Below are positions 10,894 through 22,914 of a DNA stretch of 64,000 bases, piece after piece. The stretch covers positions 1,488,001-1,552,000 of the forward strand of contig JACONQ010000017.1 in NCBI GenBank assembly GCA_014281115.1. The letters are read 5' to 3'. Below the pieces are notes generated by a model, which saw only the letters and a program-made list of their open reading frames with translations, was not told the origin of the DNA and did no database searches. Position numbers and translations under genes: made by a program. This DNA is from Laburnicola sp. R22_1 (taxonomy: Eukaryota; Ascomycota; Dothideomycetes; Pleosporales; Didymosphaeriaceae). Position 1 is the first letter of the stretch. Every line of letters begins with the position of its first letter.

Positions 10894-11660
10894 GGTTGCT
10901 TGCTCTCTGGAGACGTGTGATAGCGGCTGGTGGTTAGTGGTGCACGAGGTGTTAGTGGCCGGAACCTAGAGGCGATCCGATCCTGGCAGTAGTGAGGGGC
11001 TAAAAAGCGGGCCGCTGATGAGGTATATTTACAATCCTGCCTGTTCGCTTGCGCCGTCTCGCTTGTCCTGATCAATCACCTATCGCACGCCACAAATGCT
11101 TGCTGGACACATGCACTCTTGCGGCACCGTGGCTCGCAGCCCGTGAGACGACGGCGCCACGATGCGCTTTTCACGGCCAAGGCGCACCGTGGGGTGGCCG
11201 GAGTGCGGGGTGGCTCACCCGACAGCAGCACTGGAGCTTGGGCCCGCGTCTGCCTGGCTGCTGCAAGCTATCCATGGATCGCATTCAGACTGACCACGGA
11301 CGGTACAGGCAGCGAGTCGACAGTGACACGGCGTGTAGTGGTGGCACAGCTTGCCGCGCTAAGACGGCGCGGCTTTGCGTCTGCGCTCGCAGAGCGATTT
11401 CTGCTCCTCTTTCACCTTCATCGTCGCCCCGCCGACCCTATATAACCTAAGAGCCTCGCGGGCCACAGCTGCCGTCGCGCCTGCCTACACGTTACTTGCC
11501 CGCCCCAACGCTCTTCTCCACCACCCGCCTTTCTTCGAACGCTAACTCTCATTTGCGTTTCTGGGGACCGCCAGAAAGTACGACAGTCCTTGCATTCTTC
11601 GCGCGTACCGCACATGTCCCATTGAACTGTGCTAACTTGCGCTCTGCAGGTATATGTACC
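10894..11660. promoter_or_regulatory. Intergenic region between COG7-like and PARP-E2 genes
   Basis: 767 bp between two divergent start codons. A TATATAA-type element lies at 11439-11445, about 215 bp before the PARP-E2 start, followed by a pyrimidine-rich leader. A GT-AG pair ending in CTCTGCAG at about 11649 could mark a 5' UTR intron. No gene is evident. Confidence 0.45.
11439..11445 (+). promoter_or_regulatory. TATA-box-like element upstream of the PARP-E2 gene
   Basis: TATATAA within an otherwise GC-rich region, followed by a C/T-rich stretch that could be the transcription start area. Confidence 0.4.
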
Positions 11661-14600
11661 ATGCCGCGCAGGCAGTATGTCGCCGACCTGAAGAAGGCGG
11701 AGGAGGGAGTTTCCATCGCCGGTGCGTGCCAGTCTTGCGACGCTACACAACTCTGCTAATACAGCACAGGTATAGCTAACGTGAAGCCGGGCGACGACGA
11801 TGGCGACTTCAACTTTCTGTGTCTCGCAGACGGCAAACAACGGAGGATATCAGCTCTAATCACAGATGTCTCCGATTACCCGTCCAGTCATACCTACATG
11901 ATCTACTCACCTGATGATGTGCCCGCGTCAGTCGCGAGGGCTCTGGAGGGCATTGCTAAATCTGCTTTCGGTAAACCTATTCAGCAATTGCTGGAGTTGA
12001 CTTCCCAAGAACTCAAGTCCACGGACGGGGACGGGGACCAGCAGATGCTCTACTCACAAGACGATGATCTAGCAGATGAGGATTCAGAGGACGATGTCGA
12101 CGATTACTTTCCAGATGACGATGACCTCGACAAGCCCTTCATGGTACAGTCAAACTCCGCATTTGGGGATAACTACAAGGAGTCGACCGCAGATTCACGA
12201 GCGCGTATACGTTCAGATCTTCTAATTGCCAAGGCTGCCGGCTTCAAAGTAGGCCACCTAGGCAGCTTGATGGACGGTGGCGGATGCTACGTTACTCTTT
12301 CCTGCCGCATATCGAAGCTAGGCATATCCGAGGAGGCTATGCAGGCCTGGCAGGTGGGGCCTTCGGAGTACCTTGTCGTAATCTTCCACTACCCAAACGG
12401 ATACAAGGACATGGGCTCTCTGAGAGACTGTGACGTGTCTACTATCCGTCGCCAGTTCGGTATGCGGATCGGTATCAGCACGACATACAAGCCGACTATG
12501 CAGGAAGCGGTTCAAGCTTTCACTGTCCTGAGCAAGGATGACGAGCTGGAGCGCGAGAAAGAAAAGGAGATGAAAGAAACCCAAGCTGAATCGCAACGCA
12601 TGCCGGTCGCCAAAGGTTTCCGCGACTCCTTCATCTCTCAGCCACTACACGACCTGTTGGAGAATCGCTTCCCACAGCTGCTCAAGTACCGCTACAATGG
12701 CATGCCATGGAATGGAGCCGAGGAATACTACCAAGATCGAATGAGTACAAGCAGCCGCTCGGATATGGGACTGGCAGACAAGTACCTGGCTGCCGAAGAA
12801 GTTACCACGACGTATCCTTCCATCGTTACTGCGGACCATATCACCGAATCCTTGGGCCAGAACCACTCACTTCCTCTAGTGGGAATACAGTTCGTGCTAC
12901 GCCATTTCGTCCGCTGCACCGAATTCTGCCTCATCTGCTTCCGCAAGATGTCAGACGACCTCCAAGCCATTAAGCCGTATGTGTGCGAGCAACCGCTGTG
13001 CCTTTATCAATATATGTCACTAGGCTTCGGACCCAGTATCGAACATGAGATTCTCTCTCAACCAAAGGTCGTGGATCTTCTTGTCAGTTTCTGCTACTCG
13101 AGCGCACGTTCAGGAAAGCTAAGCGACTTCCCGAGTGGACTCAGCCTTATGGTTCCCGCCTCAGTAGCGTACGGGGGGGACTATCCCAGCACCCAACACA
13201 ATGGTTTCATGCCCTACGGCAGTTTGACACCGACACCTCCGCCCACAGCTAGCGCGCAGGAAGTCAAGGCCACAAAATTGAGATACAATGCTGCGACCAA
13301 TGAGATTCTCTATGATATCAGGGAACAGAAGTGTCCCTTTCGCGCAGGCGAATGGTGCATAATTCGTGTTACCGACGAACCAGGAAAGACTCTGCATTGC
13401 CGCATTGTTGATACATCGCTGTATCCGACTGTTACTGTCTCGGAACCTGTCGTACCAACGGTTGGCAAGATCATGGAACAGGCAGCCATACTCCAAAAAG
13501 GACGCCCAAACGCTCAGTCGGCTACGGGAGGTGATTCAGCGCCTCGTGTGCAGTCTCAGAAGCCTGTACAATCTCACAAGGAGTTCAAAGCAGCCGACTT
13601 CTATATGTACGATCAGAACTTTGACGATCTACCCCCGCATCTTAAATGCGAAGCTATATATGCTTTGCTGGACGTCCTACCCAAGGTTTCTGAGATGAAG
13701 GCATATCTCCTCCGCAAGAAACAATCGCCGTTGAGTTCTTGGGTTGACCGATTGCCACCGGCTGCTCTTGGATTGCTGCGTTGGATTATCGCATCGAACC
13801 GAGCGTGTATCATGCAAGTTGATGAGGGTGATGACCAAACAGGTCAGAAAGGTCAGGACCGTCTCTGCGGCATGGCTGGCTGGTCTCAGTTCCGATTTGC
13901 CATGGGCGCGCCCGATAAAGAGCGCCGATTCGTCCAAGCAGTGTGCGACACATCGACTCGATTGGGACTCAAGCATGATACCCTGTTCGCCTGGCATGGT
14001 AGCCCACTCCATAACTGGCACAGCATCATCCGTGAAGGTCTCCACTTCAAAGACACCGCCCACGGCCGAGCATTTGGGCACGGTGTTTACCACTCACTCG
14101 AAGTGAACACGAGTTTGGGTTATTCTGGAATGTACTCAGCAGGCGCATCTTGCCATTGGCCCATGAGCGAGCTGAAAGTCGACCAAGCCCTAGCGCTCAA
14201 CGAAATCGTCGCCGCTCCCGACGAGTTCGTCAGCAAGGCACCTCATCTCGTTGTCGCTCAGTTGGACTGGATCCAGACTCGTTATCTTTTTGTGAGGCTG
14301 CGGTCGTCGGGTCATGACATTGTGACTAACCTTACCAAAGAGACAGCTCCGCTAGATGTTATACATCAAGACAAAGCTTACACCCCGCACGGCGTCTCAG
14401 GCTCCTTGATCATTCCTAGGTCGGCTATTCCCAGCCACCGAGGCCATAATGCGCGCACTAAGACCGTCAAGCGTCGCAAGACCGCTACTGGTTCGACTGT
14501 TTACGATCCAATCGAACTTGATACAGACGACGATGGCGCTAGCGAAGTGACACTGGCGGAAGATCGCGAAATTCTTGAGGAAGATGTCTACTTGCCTCGA

Positions 14601-15433
14601 CAGGATAATTGTTGCAACCGACAGGATAAGTCTGAGATGGGAATCCTGACCCCGACCTCTACGAAGGGCAAGGGAAAAGCTACGCCGGGTTTCTTTTCTA
14701 AGATTTTAGGTTCCAAGTCGTCTACTCCATCGCCCGCTCTGACCGACTATGTACCTGGCACGCTTGACTATAACACTTTGCCCATGCTGCAGCAGCCGAA
14801 GTGGGCTACCTCGCATGCCACTCGGCGTCTGATGCAGGACTTCAAGCAGATGATTACCGTTCAGAACTCGACCTCGCCGCACGAGCTGGGCTGGCACATC
14901 GACGAGGACAAGATTGAGAACATGTACCAGTGGATCGTGGAGTTACATTCATTTGAATCGACCCTCCCGTTGGCACAAGACATGAAGCAGCGGGGTGTCA
15001 CAAGCATTGTGCTGGAGATGCGCTTTGGCAAGGATTATCCGATGTCTCCGCCGTTCGTTCGTGTTATCCGTCCACGCTTCTTGGGCTTCCAGGCTGGTGG
15101 AGGTGGCCATGTTACCGCCGGTGGTGCTCTCTGCATGGAGGTATGTTTCCCTGATATCCCTTTGCAAGTATAACTCAGGACTAACTTGGACAGCTTTTGA
15201 CGAACAATGGCTGGAGCGCCGTGTCCTCGATCGAATCCGTCCTCCTGCAAGTCCGCATGGCCATGAGCTCGCTTGATCCCAAGCCCGCCCGTCTCGAGAA
15301 CGGCGGCCGCGCCGACTACGGCGTTGCTGAGGCTATGGAGGCCTACATCCGTGCTTGCAATATGCATGGTTGGACGGTGCCTGCTGGCTTTAGAGAGATG
15401 GCCATGGGCGGTGCTCAGCCCTCTTTCCTCTAG
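11661..15433 (+). CDS. PARP catalytic domain fused to UBE2Q-like E2 ubiquitin-conjugating domain
   Basis: Three exons: 11661-11721, 11770-15140 and 15194-15433, with GT-AG introns of 48 and 53 bp and matching phases; 1223 aa. Zinc-ligand-like pairs CLIC and CEQPLC (about residues 403-425) precede YQYMSLGFGPSIEHEIL, a block shared with PARP6/PARP8-type proteins. The ADP-ribosyltransferase core has WHGSPLHNWHSIIREGL (NAD-binding His about 760) and FGHGVYHSLEVNTSLGYS (Tyr about 787). A canonical catalytic Glu is not obvious, so mono-ADP-ribosylation is the likelier activity (inference). The C-terminus (about 1034-1223) is an E2 fold of the UBE2Q type, with GHVTAGGALCMELL supplying the active-site Cys (about 1140) and NGWSAVSSIESVLLQ. 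The domain pair suggests crosstalk between ADP-ribosylation and ubiquitination; the substrate is unknown. Such fusions are known in fungal PARP surveys. Confidence 0.9.
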
Positions 15434-16324
15434 CCCTTCCCTTGCCTTGCTCGTCCCTTTTCCTTGTGACTGATTGCATTAGGACGGCGTACTGGAGCAT
15501 CGGTTTCTGAGTCGAGATTCCTCGATACTCGGCGTATGCATCACGTAACTGACCGAGGTGGCAGATGGGTTGAAACGTCTTGACGGAGAAAATGAGGCGT
15601 TCATCTTGCAGGGGTCTTTGTACCTTCATCCTCGTCGGCGGCGATGGCATCGTGCGTTTACAACATGATAAGAGATGGTCACTTGGTATCAATCGAAATT
15701 CGAAAATATGATCGTTTTGTGAAAACATGTCCTTGTGCTTCTGTATGCTTGTGGTGGTGCATGGTGAATATCAGTGCATGAATGTGCTATGTATGACACG
15801 CTGATGGACTGAGCTGACGATGGCAAGATGCAAGTTGTCGCGTTGTGGGTTCTCAAATCAATACAGCAAGAATGGCCGCTGACTTGGGTATCATATAATA
15901 ACATTCACAAGAGATTACCTAGGAACGAACATGCATCTCGACTGCGATAAAAACATAGGATTGCGCTATAAATGCTTAGTGGGTTGTAACATGCATATAC
16001 CGTACCATAGCATGCCATGCCATGCCATGCATGCGACCATGCCATGCTATCCGTCCCTCCGTCCCATCGCCACACATGCGCGTACATAGTCGATGAAAAA
16101 AAGCACAACAAATAAACTCCGCCCCATGCCGGTATGATGAAGATCATGTCCCACCCCCCCTCCACCCCACGCAGCTCGTGGGCTTGCGATGTACCTTTGG
16201 TGTTCCTCCGTCTGTTTCCTGTAGATGTATGTTGCTGCGATATGGCGGCCTCTCGCGGCCCCCGCCGGCCGGCCAGGCGCACGCTCTCCCAACCCACCCC
16301 ACGCTAACCCTACCCTACCCTACC
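15434..16324. other. Convergent 3' intergenic region with CATGC repeats
   Basis: 891 bp between the stops of the PARP-E2 gene and CDC45. No gene is evident. It holds a short CATGC tandem tract. Confidence 0.5.
16006..16047. repeat. Short tandem CATGC repeat tract
   Basis: Four adjacent CATGC units at 16011-16030 plus further ATGC/CATGC units on either side. It is palindromic by nature because GCATGC is self-complementary. Confidence 0.7.
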
Positions 16325-16331
16325 CTACCCC
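16305..16331. repeat. CCCTA pentamer tract overlapping the CDC45 stop codon
   Basis: A TAACCC unit followed by four to five CCCTA units. The tract runs into the CDC45 stop codon (TAG at 16325-16327 on the minus strand). It is telomere-like but pentameric and only 27 bp long. Confidence 0.7.
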
Positions 16332-18944
16332 ACAACAGCCTTCATACTCAACCGCTCCAAAAACCCACTCAAATCCTCCTTCCGAATCTCAATCACACAC
16401 GCCTCAAAACTGTCCATCCTCACCCTCGCCCCCGTCTCCCTCACCACCTCCTGAAACGCAATCCCAAAGCGATTCCTCCCCGCCTTGCCCCCCTCCTGCT
16501 CCTCCTCATTCTCGCTCTCCTCCTCTTCTTCAGACTCCTCGTCCTCCGAGTCCTCTTCGACCTCGTCTTCATCCAGACCCGCCGCTTCCAAACGCGCGAG
16601 TTTCGCCGCCCGCGCTTTCGCCTTGTCCGCAGCTCTAGCAGCGCGTTTCAGCTCGCGCTCTTTCGTTTTCGCAGCCCGCTTGACGAGCCGCTCTTTCGCC
16701 GACGATGTCGCCCCGCCGCCGCCCAGGCCAACCACGACGTAGCGACCCATGCGCTCATCGAGGCCCGCCATGACGAGTTCGCTGCCCTTGTGGCGGCCTT
16801 TTGTGCCGTTGAGTTCGACGATGGCTTCTGCGATCCAGAGGGCGAGTTTGGTGAGCGCGCCCGGGTGGGTGAAGAGTTGGACGTCTGGGCCTTCCTTTAC
16901 GACGGCCATGCGGAAGGCTTTGAGGTGGCGGATTTGGCGCTTTTCGATGAGCGTGGTGCCCGTGCGGAGGATGGCTTTGTGCAGGTATTGCGCCGTGGGG
17001 ATGTGCGTTGTGAGGAGGTTGATGGAGGAGAGGGCGTCGTAGGCCGTGTAGAAGCGGGCGGTGATGTGGTCTTGTGCGTCGTCGGCGGCGGCGGTGGTGG
17101 TGGTGACGGAGGTGGAAGGCTGTTCGGATGAGTGGTCCTGCGGTGCACCGACGAAATTAGAAGAGTCAAAGGAGGAGGTAGAGAGGGACTTTGCGTCGCC
17201 GACTTCGAGGATGGCGCCTAGGATGACGCCCGCGTCGATGGCGGAGAGGCATGCTTTCCATCCCCAGCAGCGCACGAAGCCCCACCCATCCTTGGAGTCG
17301 CCGCCGCGAGGTGCCGGGGGTACTAAACCGTCCAGGCCGTACATAGGCGCGAATTTGAGCAGACGCTCGCGCAGTCCGCGCTTCAAATCCATGTCCATAT
17401 GTGTGTAATTTTGCTTGCACTGGGTGAGACTAACGCCCATTTTCGCGAGCAGTTTATCAAGGCGACGGCGTCCGGAGTCGTTCCAGATGTGCAGTTTCGC
17501 GGAAAGGTAGGGCGAGTGCTGCATGCTTTCGTATAAACTCCAATGTCGCAAAAGAAGGAAGCGAGGCTCGGGGGAAAGACGTATTGCTTTGTCTGTGGCG
17601 GAGCGCGCGCTGGTGGGGATGACACCTGTAGAGTCGCCCATGCTGGCTTCGCGGGCTAGGTCTTTGATATCGACGGGGTTGAGACGCCGTACTTCGTCGC
17701 GCAGTACAGATCGTATGCGTTCTCCGCGATCGCCGTTCCACCCTGCTGACCCGCCAGCCGCTGAGAGGGGGTTCAAGCCCACGCCGCTGCCTGTTCGGCC
17801 GTAGAGCTCGAGACTGCTGACACCGACAATGGCATTCCAGAGGAGGTCGTTGTCTTCTCTTCCGAGATCTGACGCTAGCGAATAGACCAGGGAAGACACG
17901 GGTTCTGAGTATGAGGCACCAAGATTGTAATAATTTTGGAGTGTCTTGTCGTGCTTCTCGCGCATGATCATGAGCTGCCTTCGGAGACTTTTGGCCGACT
18001 TCTCTTTCGGTGCTGCGATAGCGGGTGATGCTGATCTGCTTCGGGAGTCTGAGCGAGAGAAGTCCGAGGAACCGCCCGCGACCATCAGACCACGCCGTGG
18101 AGGTCTTCTTTCGGGCGTCGAAGGTATTGAGCCACCCTATGCGCTTGTTAGGTGGACTACATCCGACCAGCTAGATAGAACTCACCGAATTACTTCTCCG
18201 TCTTTGGCTCGGGCGCTCATCGTCTGACATGTCCTCATCTGAATCGTCGCCCTCGCCCCATGACTTTCGCTTTTTAGGAGCCTGTCCCGATGGAGGCTGT
18301 TCTTCATCCACGTCATTATCTTCCTCGTCGTCAGATTCCGCATCCTCTCCTATCTCGGGCATCTCCTCGAGCGCGCAGTAAGCCTCCCGCACCGCTTCCA
18401 GTTCCTCTTCGATATCTCCATCGTCAAACACTATGATGCCCCCTCTGGGCGACTGGTAGTTCTGAAGCAGCCGCCCCTTCTCTACGCCCGCTCTTTTCCT
18501 CACCCAGTCGCCCGTGGCGGGATCCTGTCCCATCGGCGTACCAAACACGTTGGACAAGTTCCACGGCCGTCTCGCATCCATAAGCCACACCTCGACATCT
18601 CCTGTGCCTCCGCCCCCATTCTCATCGACATCCATACCGAATATTTCTTCCAAATCCACCATGCCCCCCACCCCCAGACACACGACAACGCCACCGCTTC
18701 CTCCTTCCGTAGTCCGCATCGGTCGTATTAAATCTTCGGCTGCGCGGTATAAATCGCCATATCCGGCAATGGGCTGGATCTTGTGGGGTATATAGTCGCG
18801 TTTCAACAGCGCGGTGAGAATGCGGCACGCACACAGCGCGTCTGGCTCGAGAGCGACGAGTAATAATACGGGTGGAGCGGCAGCATGATTCCGTTTTATG
18901 AGGTTCTGGTACAGCTGTGCGCTTAGGCCTCGGGGGAGGTACAT
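16325..18944 (-). CDS. CDC45: DNA replication initiation factor Cdc45
   Basis: Exon 1 is 18186-18944 and exon 2 is 16325-18136, with a 49-bp GT-AG intron in phase 0; 856 aa. The N-terminus (MYLPRGLSAQLYQNLIKR) and VLLLVALEPDALCACRILTALLKRD match the Cdc45 DHH-phosphoesterase-like domain. A long acidic insertion (DAESDDEEDNDVDEE) is followed by a basic, nuclear-signal-like PKKRKSW. Exon 2 carries RRQLMIMREKHDKTLQNYYNLGASYSEPVSSLVYSLA and NDLLWNAIVGVSSLELYGR, typical Cdc45 blocks, and a second acidic tract near the C-terminus. Cdc45 is the helicase cofactor in the CMG complex. It is convergent with the PARP-E2 gene. Confidence 0.95.
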
Positions 18945-19544
18945 GGCGGGCGCGAGGATGCTGTTCTGGACGCGCTGAAAGACGCGTCGGGTGGGCTACG
19001 GAAGAATTCTCGGGCTAGCTGCGGCTCATTACTCGGTTCAAGTAGAATCTGAAAGAATAAAAGGCGCAAGTAGAGTTTAAAGAGAAGGGGGAGCAATTGT
19101 TGGCGTGGAGGCGGGAGCTTGTACACAGAGGTGGGAGCCCTACCCAGAGCGCATCGTAGGAGAGGAACGCGTCGAAATGGCGCTAGTGCTAAAGTTGGTA
19201 TAGCGTGAAAGTGGCGTCCCGTGTCGGCACTTACCTTGGGCTCCGCGCCGCGCAAGCCCGAGGTCGACGACGAGACCATCTTCCATAAAATGCAATGGAC
19301 TGCATATGATAACATGTCGTTTCGAAAGCCAGCTACTCGTACAAATACATCGTGAACTCGTTGGTGTTGTGGTCCACTGAAAATGCTCGGTAATAACACG
19401 ACCGCTTCGGGGATGAAGGCGTCCGACTTCCCAGCCATCCCGGGCCCTTCCAAGGTCGTCGCATACAGCCGTACGACATAAATCTGAGTAGTCTACACCA
19501 TATCCAATTCTTTTTCTGCTTCGAGCTTTTCTCGCGCTGCCCTC
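18945..19544. other. Upstream region of CDC45
   Basis: 600 bp between the CDC45 start and the 3' end of the aquaporin pseudogene. It should contain the CDC45 promoter. No gene or repeat was recognised. Confidence 0.4.
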
Positions 19545-20615
19545 CTAGGGTGGAAAATATGCATCAGACCCAGGTACGGACCAAACTTCGACAGAGTACC
19601 CAACAGCATACGACATCAATCGAGGACCGAAATCCCCGACAAGATTGATCGCGTAACCCGTCTGCCAACCGAAGCAGGCACCAATGCCGAAGATGAGGAA
19701 GAAGAGCGTCAGCGGGAACCATTTATCGCTCTGTGTAGCAAATTCATTAGTGGGTAATCTTGAGCTTCTGTCCAATTATTATCATACCTTTGCCATTCCG
19801 TTGTTCGCATTATCTTCTGGCGCAAATATCACGAACAAGAGGATCGCGCTCGCCTTTGTGACGAAGGGCTGCGGATAGGTGCAGAAAATCGCCGCTGTAG
19901 CTTTCGGCGCTGGCGGCACAGTTCGTATGCCTGGCCCGCCTTCATACCAATTGATTGCGCTGATGTAGTTGGCGTATACGAGGCCCGATCCCACCATGCC
20001 GCCGAGAAGTTGTGCGATAAAGTAGTCGGGAAAGCGCCGCCATGGGAGTTGCCGATATAGACAATTGGAGAAGGTGATGGCCGGATTCATAAGCACCGCT
20101 GTCGCCCGCAACGTAGATGCCTAGCATGACCCCCAAAGCCCATCTACAAGATTTTGGTCAGTATGATACAGAAGAAGAGAAAAGCAAATCTCACCCCCAG
20201 TTTATGCTCTGATATGAGCCAAATCCGTTCCCTCCGGGTCCGTCTGTTTGCCTAGTGGAGAGCAGCACTTGAGCAACCGACCCGTTTCCAAACAGCATCA
20301 TAACAACTACACCCCATAATTCGGCGAATGACTCCCGCAGAGTAGTTCTTATTCTAGACCATAGCGTTCCTGACGCTCATGGTGTTCATGCTCGTGAGAA
20401 AGCGGGGCGGAAGGGTGGAGTCCAAGCTTAGCACGATGTCTGCGTGTAGTAGGAGAATCTTTCCGGGAAATGGAGCTTGTCACCTGAAGTGTTGTGTTGG
20501 AGTGCGCAGTGTTTTCGGTAGGGATTTGCTGGAGCGAATCGCTGCTCGCAACAGACGTGTGTTGTTGGGGATGCGCTTCGTTGTCGTCACTCCAATCGCG
20601 CCGTTTGGGATCCAT
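19545..20615 (-). pseudogene. Aquaporin / aquaglyceroporin (MIP family) pseudogene
   Basis: A minus-strand MIP gene with clear homology across several frames. Introns at 20144-20194 and 19732-19797 still have good GT-AG borders and phases. Lesions: (1) a frameshift near 20360, where the N-terminal tail (ending ERYG) meets the first membrane helix region (RIRTTLRESFAEL...MMLFGNGSVAQVLL); (2) a frameshift at about 20090-20100 immediately before the first NPA box (NPAITFSN); (3) the second pore loop reads NLVGDFGPRL where NPARD/NLARD is expected, so the selectivity-filter Arg is lost; (4) the frame stops soon after GYSVEVW, removing the last membrane helix. The protein would have moved water or glycerol across the membrane. 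It is probably dead; some differences could be sequencing errors, but not all of them. Confidence 0.85.
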
Positions 20616-22914
20616 CTTTGCACTTATCGAGACAGAACGCCTTGAGGATGCGATTCGTATAGAGAGGCCTCGAATTAGCGTGAAAACAAAGATGGGATGC
20701 GAGAGGACATTTGTACATTGCTACTGCTTCATGTCGTGCATTTGGATCGGGTGTGGGGAGACGTCACTCGGACATGCGCTGAATCCCACCGGAGCAGCAA
20801 AGCATGCGTATTGGACAGTGCCTCGATGCAAGCCGCGGGCTGTGCCCATGTAGGGAAAGGTCTATCTTCCCCGTAGGTAGTTTGGCTTAGTGCTACAAAG
20901 GTAATGCAAAACCTTCTGCGAATGCGCCTCGAAGGTTCTCTGATAAGTGAGAAGGATCATAGGTTAATGGGGCTTGTCATAATTATTCCCGTAATGCTGG
21001 TACGAAGTTACTACGAACACGTTGTTCATGCTCCTCGGCGGATGCTTTTCATGGGCCTCGGTGGATTTCGGTGGGGTTTCCTCAGATGACATCTAACGCG
21101 ATACCCGATTCGGGATCGTCTGATGTGGGTTGGGCTGGAGCGTTCCTGCCGCGTGGTGGGTCGTGCGGAACTTTGATGCGACCTCAACTCTCTTCCGTCT
21201 TTGCCCCTCATCACTTTGCTGCTCGGTTTCATCGAAATTACTAATATCTCAGATGGCTTGGATGCATGTGGTGCGCGGGCTGAAGACCGCGTCGCTTTGA
21301 AGTGGCTTGCCGTGATTTGGCGGCGAGGACGAAGACGACACGTACGCAAACGCACAAGTCCGCAGAAAGATCCACCCTGCGAACGAAGCATGACGGGGTC
21401 CTTAAAAATCCCATGAAAGGCGGCCTTCTCAAAGATATGGTGTGAGTACTGCTATCATTCATCTCGCATATAGGAATCACCGCCCAACGCAGTTGTTGCC
21501 TTTGCCCAGCTACCTAAGTTAATAGCCAAGTGCCCCCATGCGACAGTCTCTCCTGGTTAACTTGTACCTTTACTTTAATTACCGCAATCTCCGTCTCGGA
21601 CTCTTATTCCTTTACTCCACCTTTCCATTTGCGTTGTTGCCGCGCTGAACTTTATCACCTTCATCACCGAGTGCCCTTTGCACGTTTAGCGCCTTTTCGC
21701 AAACGTGGCCTCTACCTCAAGAGGGGTCCTTTTTATACAGTAGCCTATTGGCCTCTTTTAGAGTGTTCGAAGAGCTAGCTGCCCTACAAGTCTCTGCTTG
21801 CGCGGCTCCACTGTCGCCTATCTCCCAGACAGACAGACAGATGGCTCAATAGCAAACGGCATGCGGCCCGGCGAGTTATCGTTAGCCTCACTGATTCCTT
21901 TGGACACGAAACCATCGGTATCGTGACAGTTTATAGAGCTGGAGTCTCTGTGGGTTTTCGCCAAGCTGTTCATGGACGTGGGCGTCAGCTCGAACCTACA
22001 CCACGAAGGTGCGACTAACGGGCAATGGACACCAAGGAACACGGTGAGCTTGCACATCACATCTTCTCTACTGGAGTACAGCTTGGTTAACGCGGTATAC
22101 AGCAGCAATCTAGGCACAGGACTGCCTCGCACCCTTACGCGCCCGCTGCGTAGTGTATCAGTAGGGGCGAGCCTGCAGTATCGAACAGCGGGCGCTTTCA
22201 ACAATTAGGCTGCGCTCAGGGCAGCGCAGCGTTCTTCACGCTTTTCGGCGTCGCCAACGCCAAGCCCTGCGCTTTCACCTTTCGACCACGCAAACGCGTC
22301 CACGCTGGCAGCGCCAATCACATGCCCCACCTACCCGTTTACGCACCTATTTATATTTAAGATTTGCAAAATCTTTCAAGTTAGATGTTCGAGGCCGTGG
22401 TAGTTTACTACCAACGCTTCTTAGGGTGTATGTGAGAGTATTGCGTCAGTCTCTGATTGGCAGCCAATGCGGCTCGTATGCCTGACACATGCATCTAGCC
22501 CAGGTTTAACTGATCGGAATACCTACCTACCTCTGCTGCAGCATTGGTAGGGCAGGTGTTAGTTCGAGCGCCAGCGTCAACGGGAAACCGGGGCTGCAAG
22601 TCAATGGCAGGTTAATTCCTTAAGGAAAAATGCATACGGTGGCATTTCCTTTTGCTGGTGGGGAGAAGTTCGAACCCAGTGCCTGTCTTTCTTTTTATTT
22701 GCTAATTTTTTTGAACTTTGCACATGTTCACTTCTAGCAGTAGCAAGACGCGCGTTCACTTTACCTATCCAGCTACTACTATTTTCCCTCTTCTATTTAG
22801 TCTTAGTAGGCTGGATGCTTCTCTTTGACATTTTCTTATAGCGCGTCTATAGGTAGCAACATGCGCCTTCGCTTCAACTGTCTGCCTAGCGCCATTCCGC
22901 CTCTAGTATTAAAC
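20616..22914. other. Long gene-poor stretch
   Basis: About 2.3 kb without a convincing gene. The short open frames show no recognisable domains. It contains a small CAGA tetranucleotide run (about 21828-21841), and base composition falls towards AT-rich after about 22340. A T-loop-like GTTCGAACC at about 22668 does not belong to a foldable tRNA. Confidence 0.5.

Noticed and set aside
16011..16030. CATGC tandem as a regulatory array
   Set aside because: It lies between two convergent 3' ends and is short; a similar CATGG run occurs at about 60937-60955, so it looks like simple sequence.
16178..17131. 317-codon plus-strand open frame
   Set aside because: Antisense of the CDC45 C-terminal exon; low-complexity composition.
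22655..22690. T-loop-like GTTCGAACC, possible tRNA
   Set aside because: The flanking bases do not form a T-stem, and no acceptor, D or anticodon arms can be placed.
20616..22914. Possible secondary gene upstream of the aquaporin pseudogene
   Set aside because: All frames are broken up by stops, and no domain or splice-consistent exon chain could be built.
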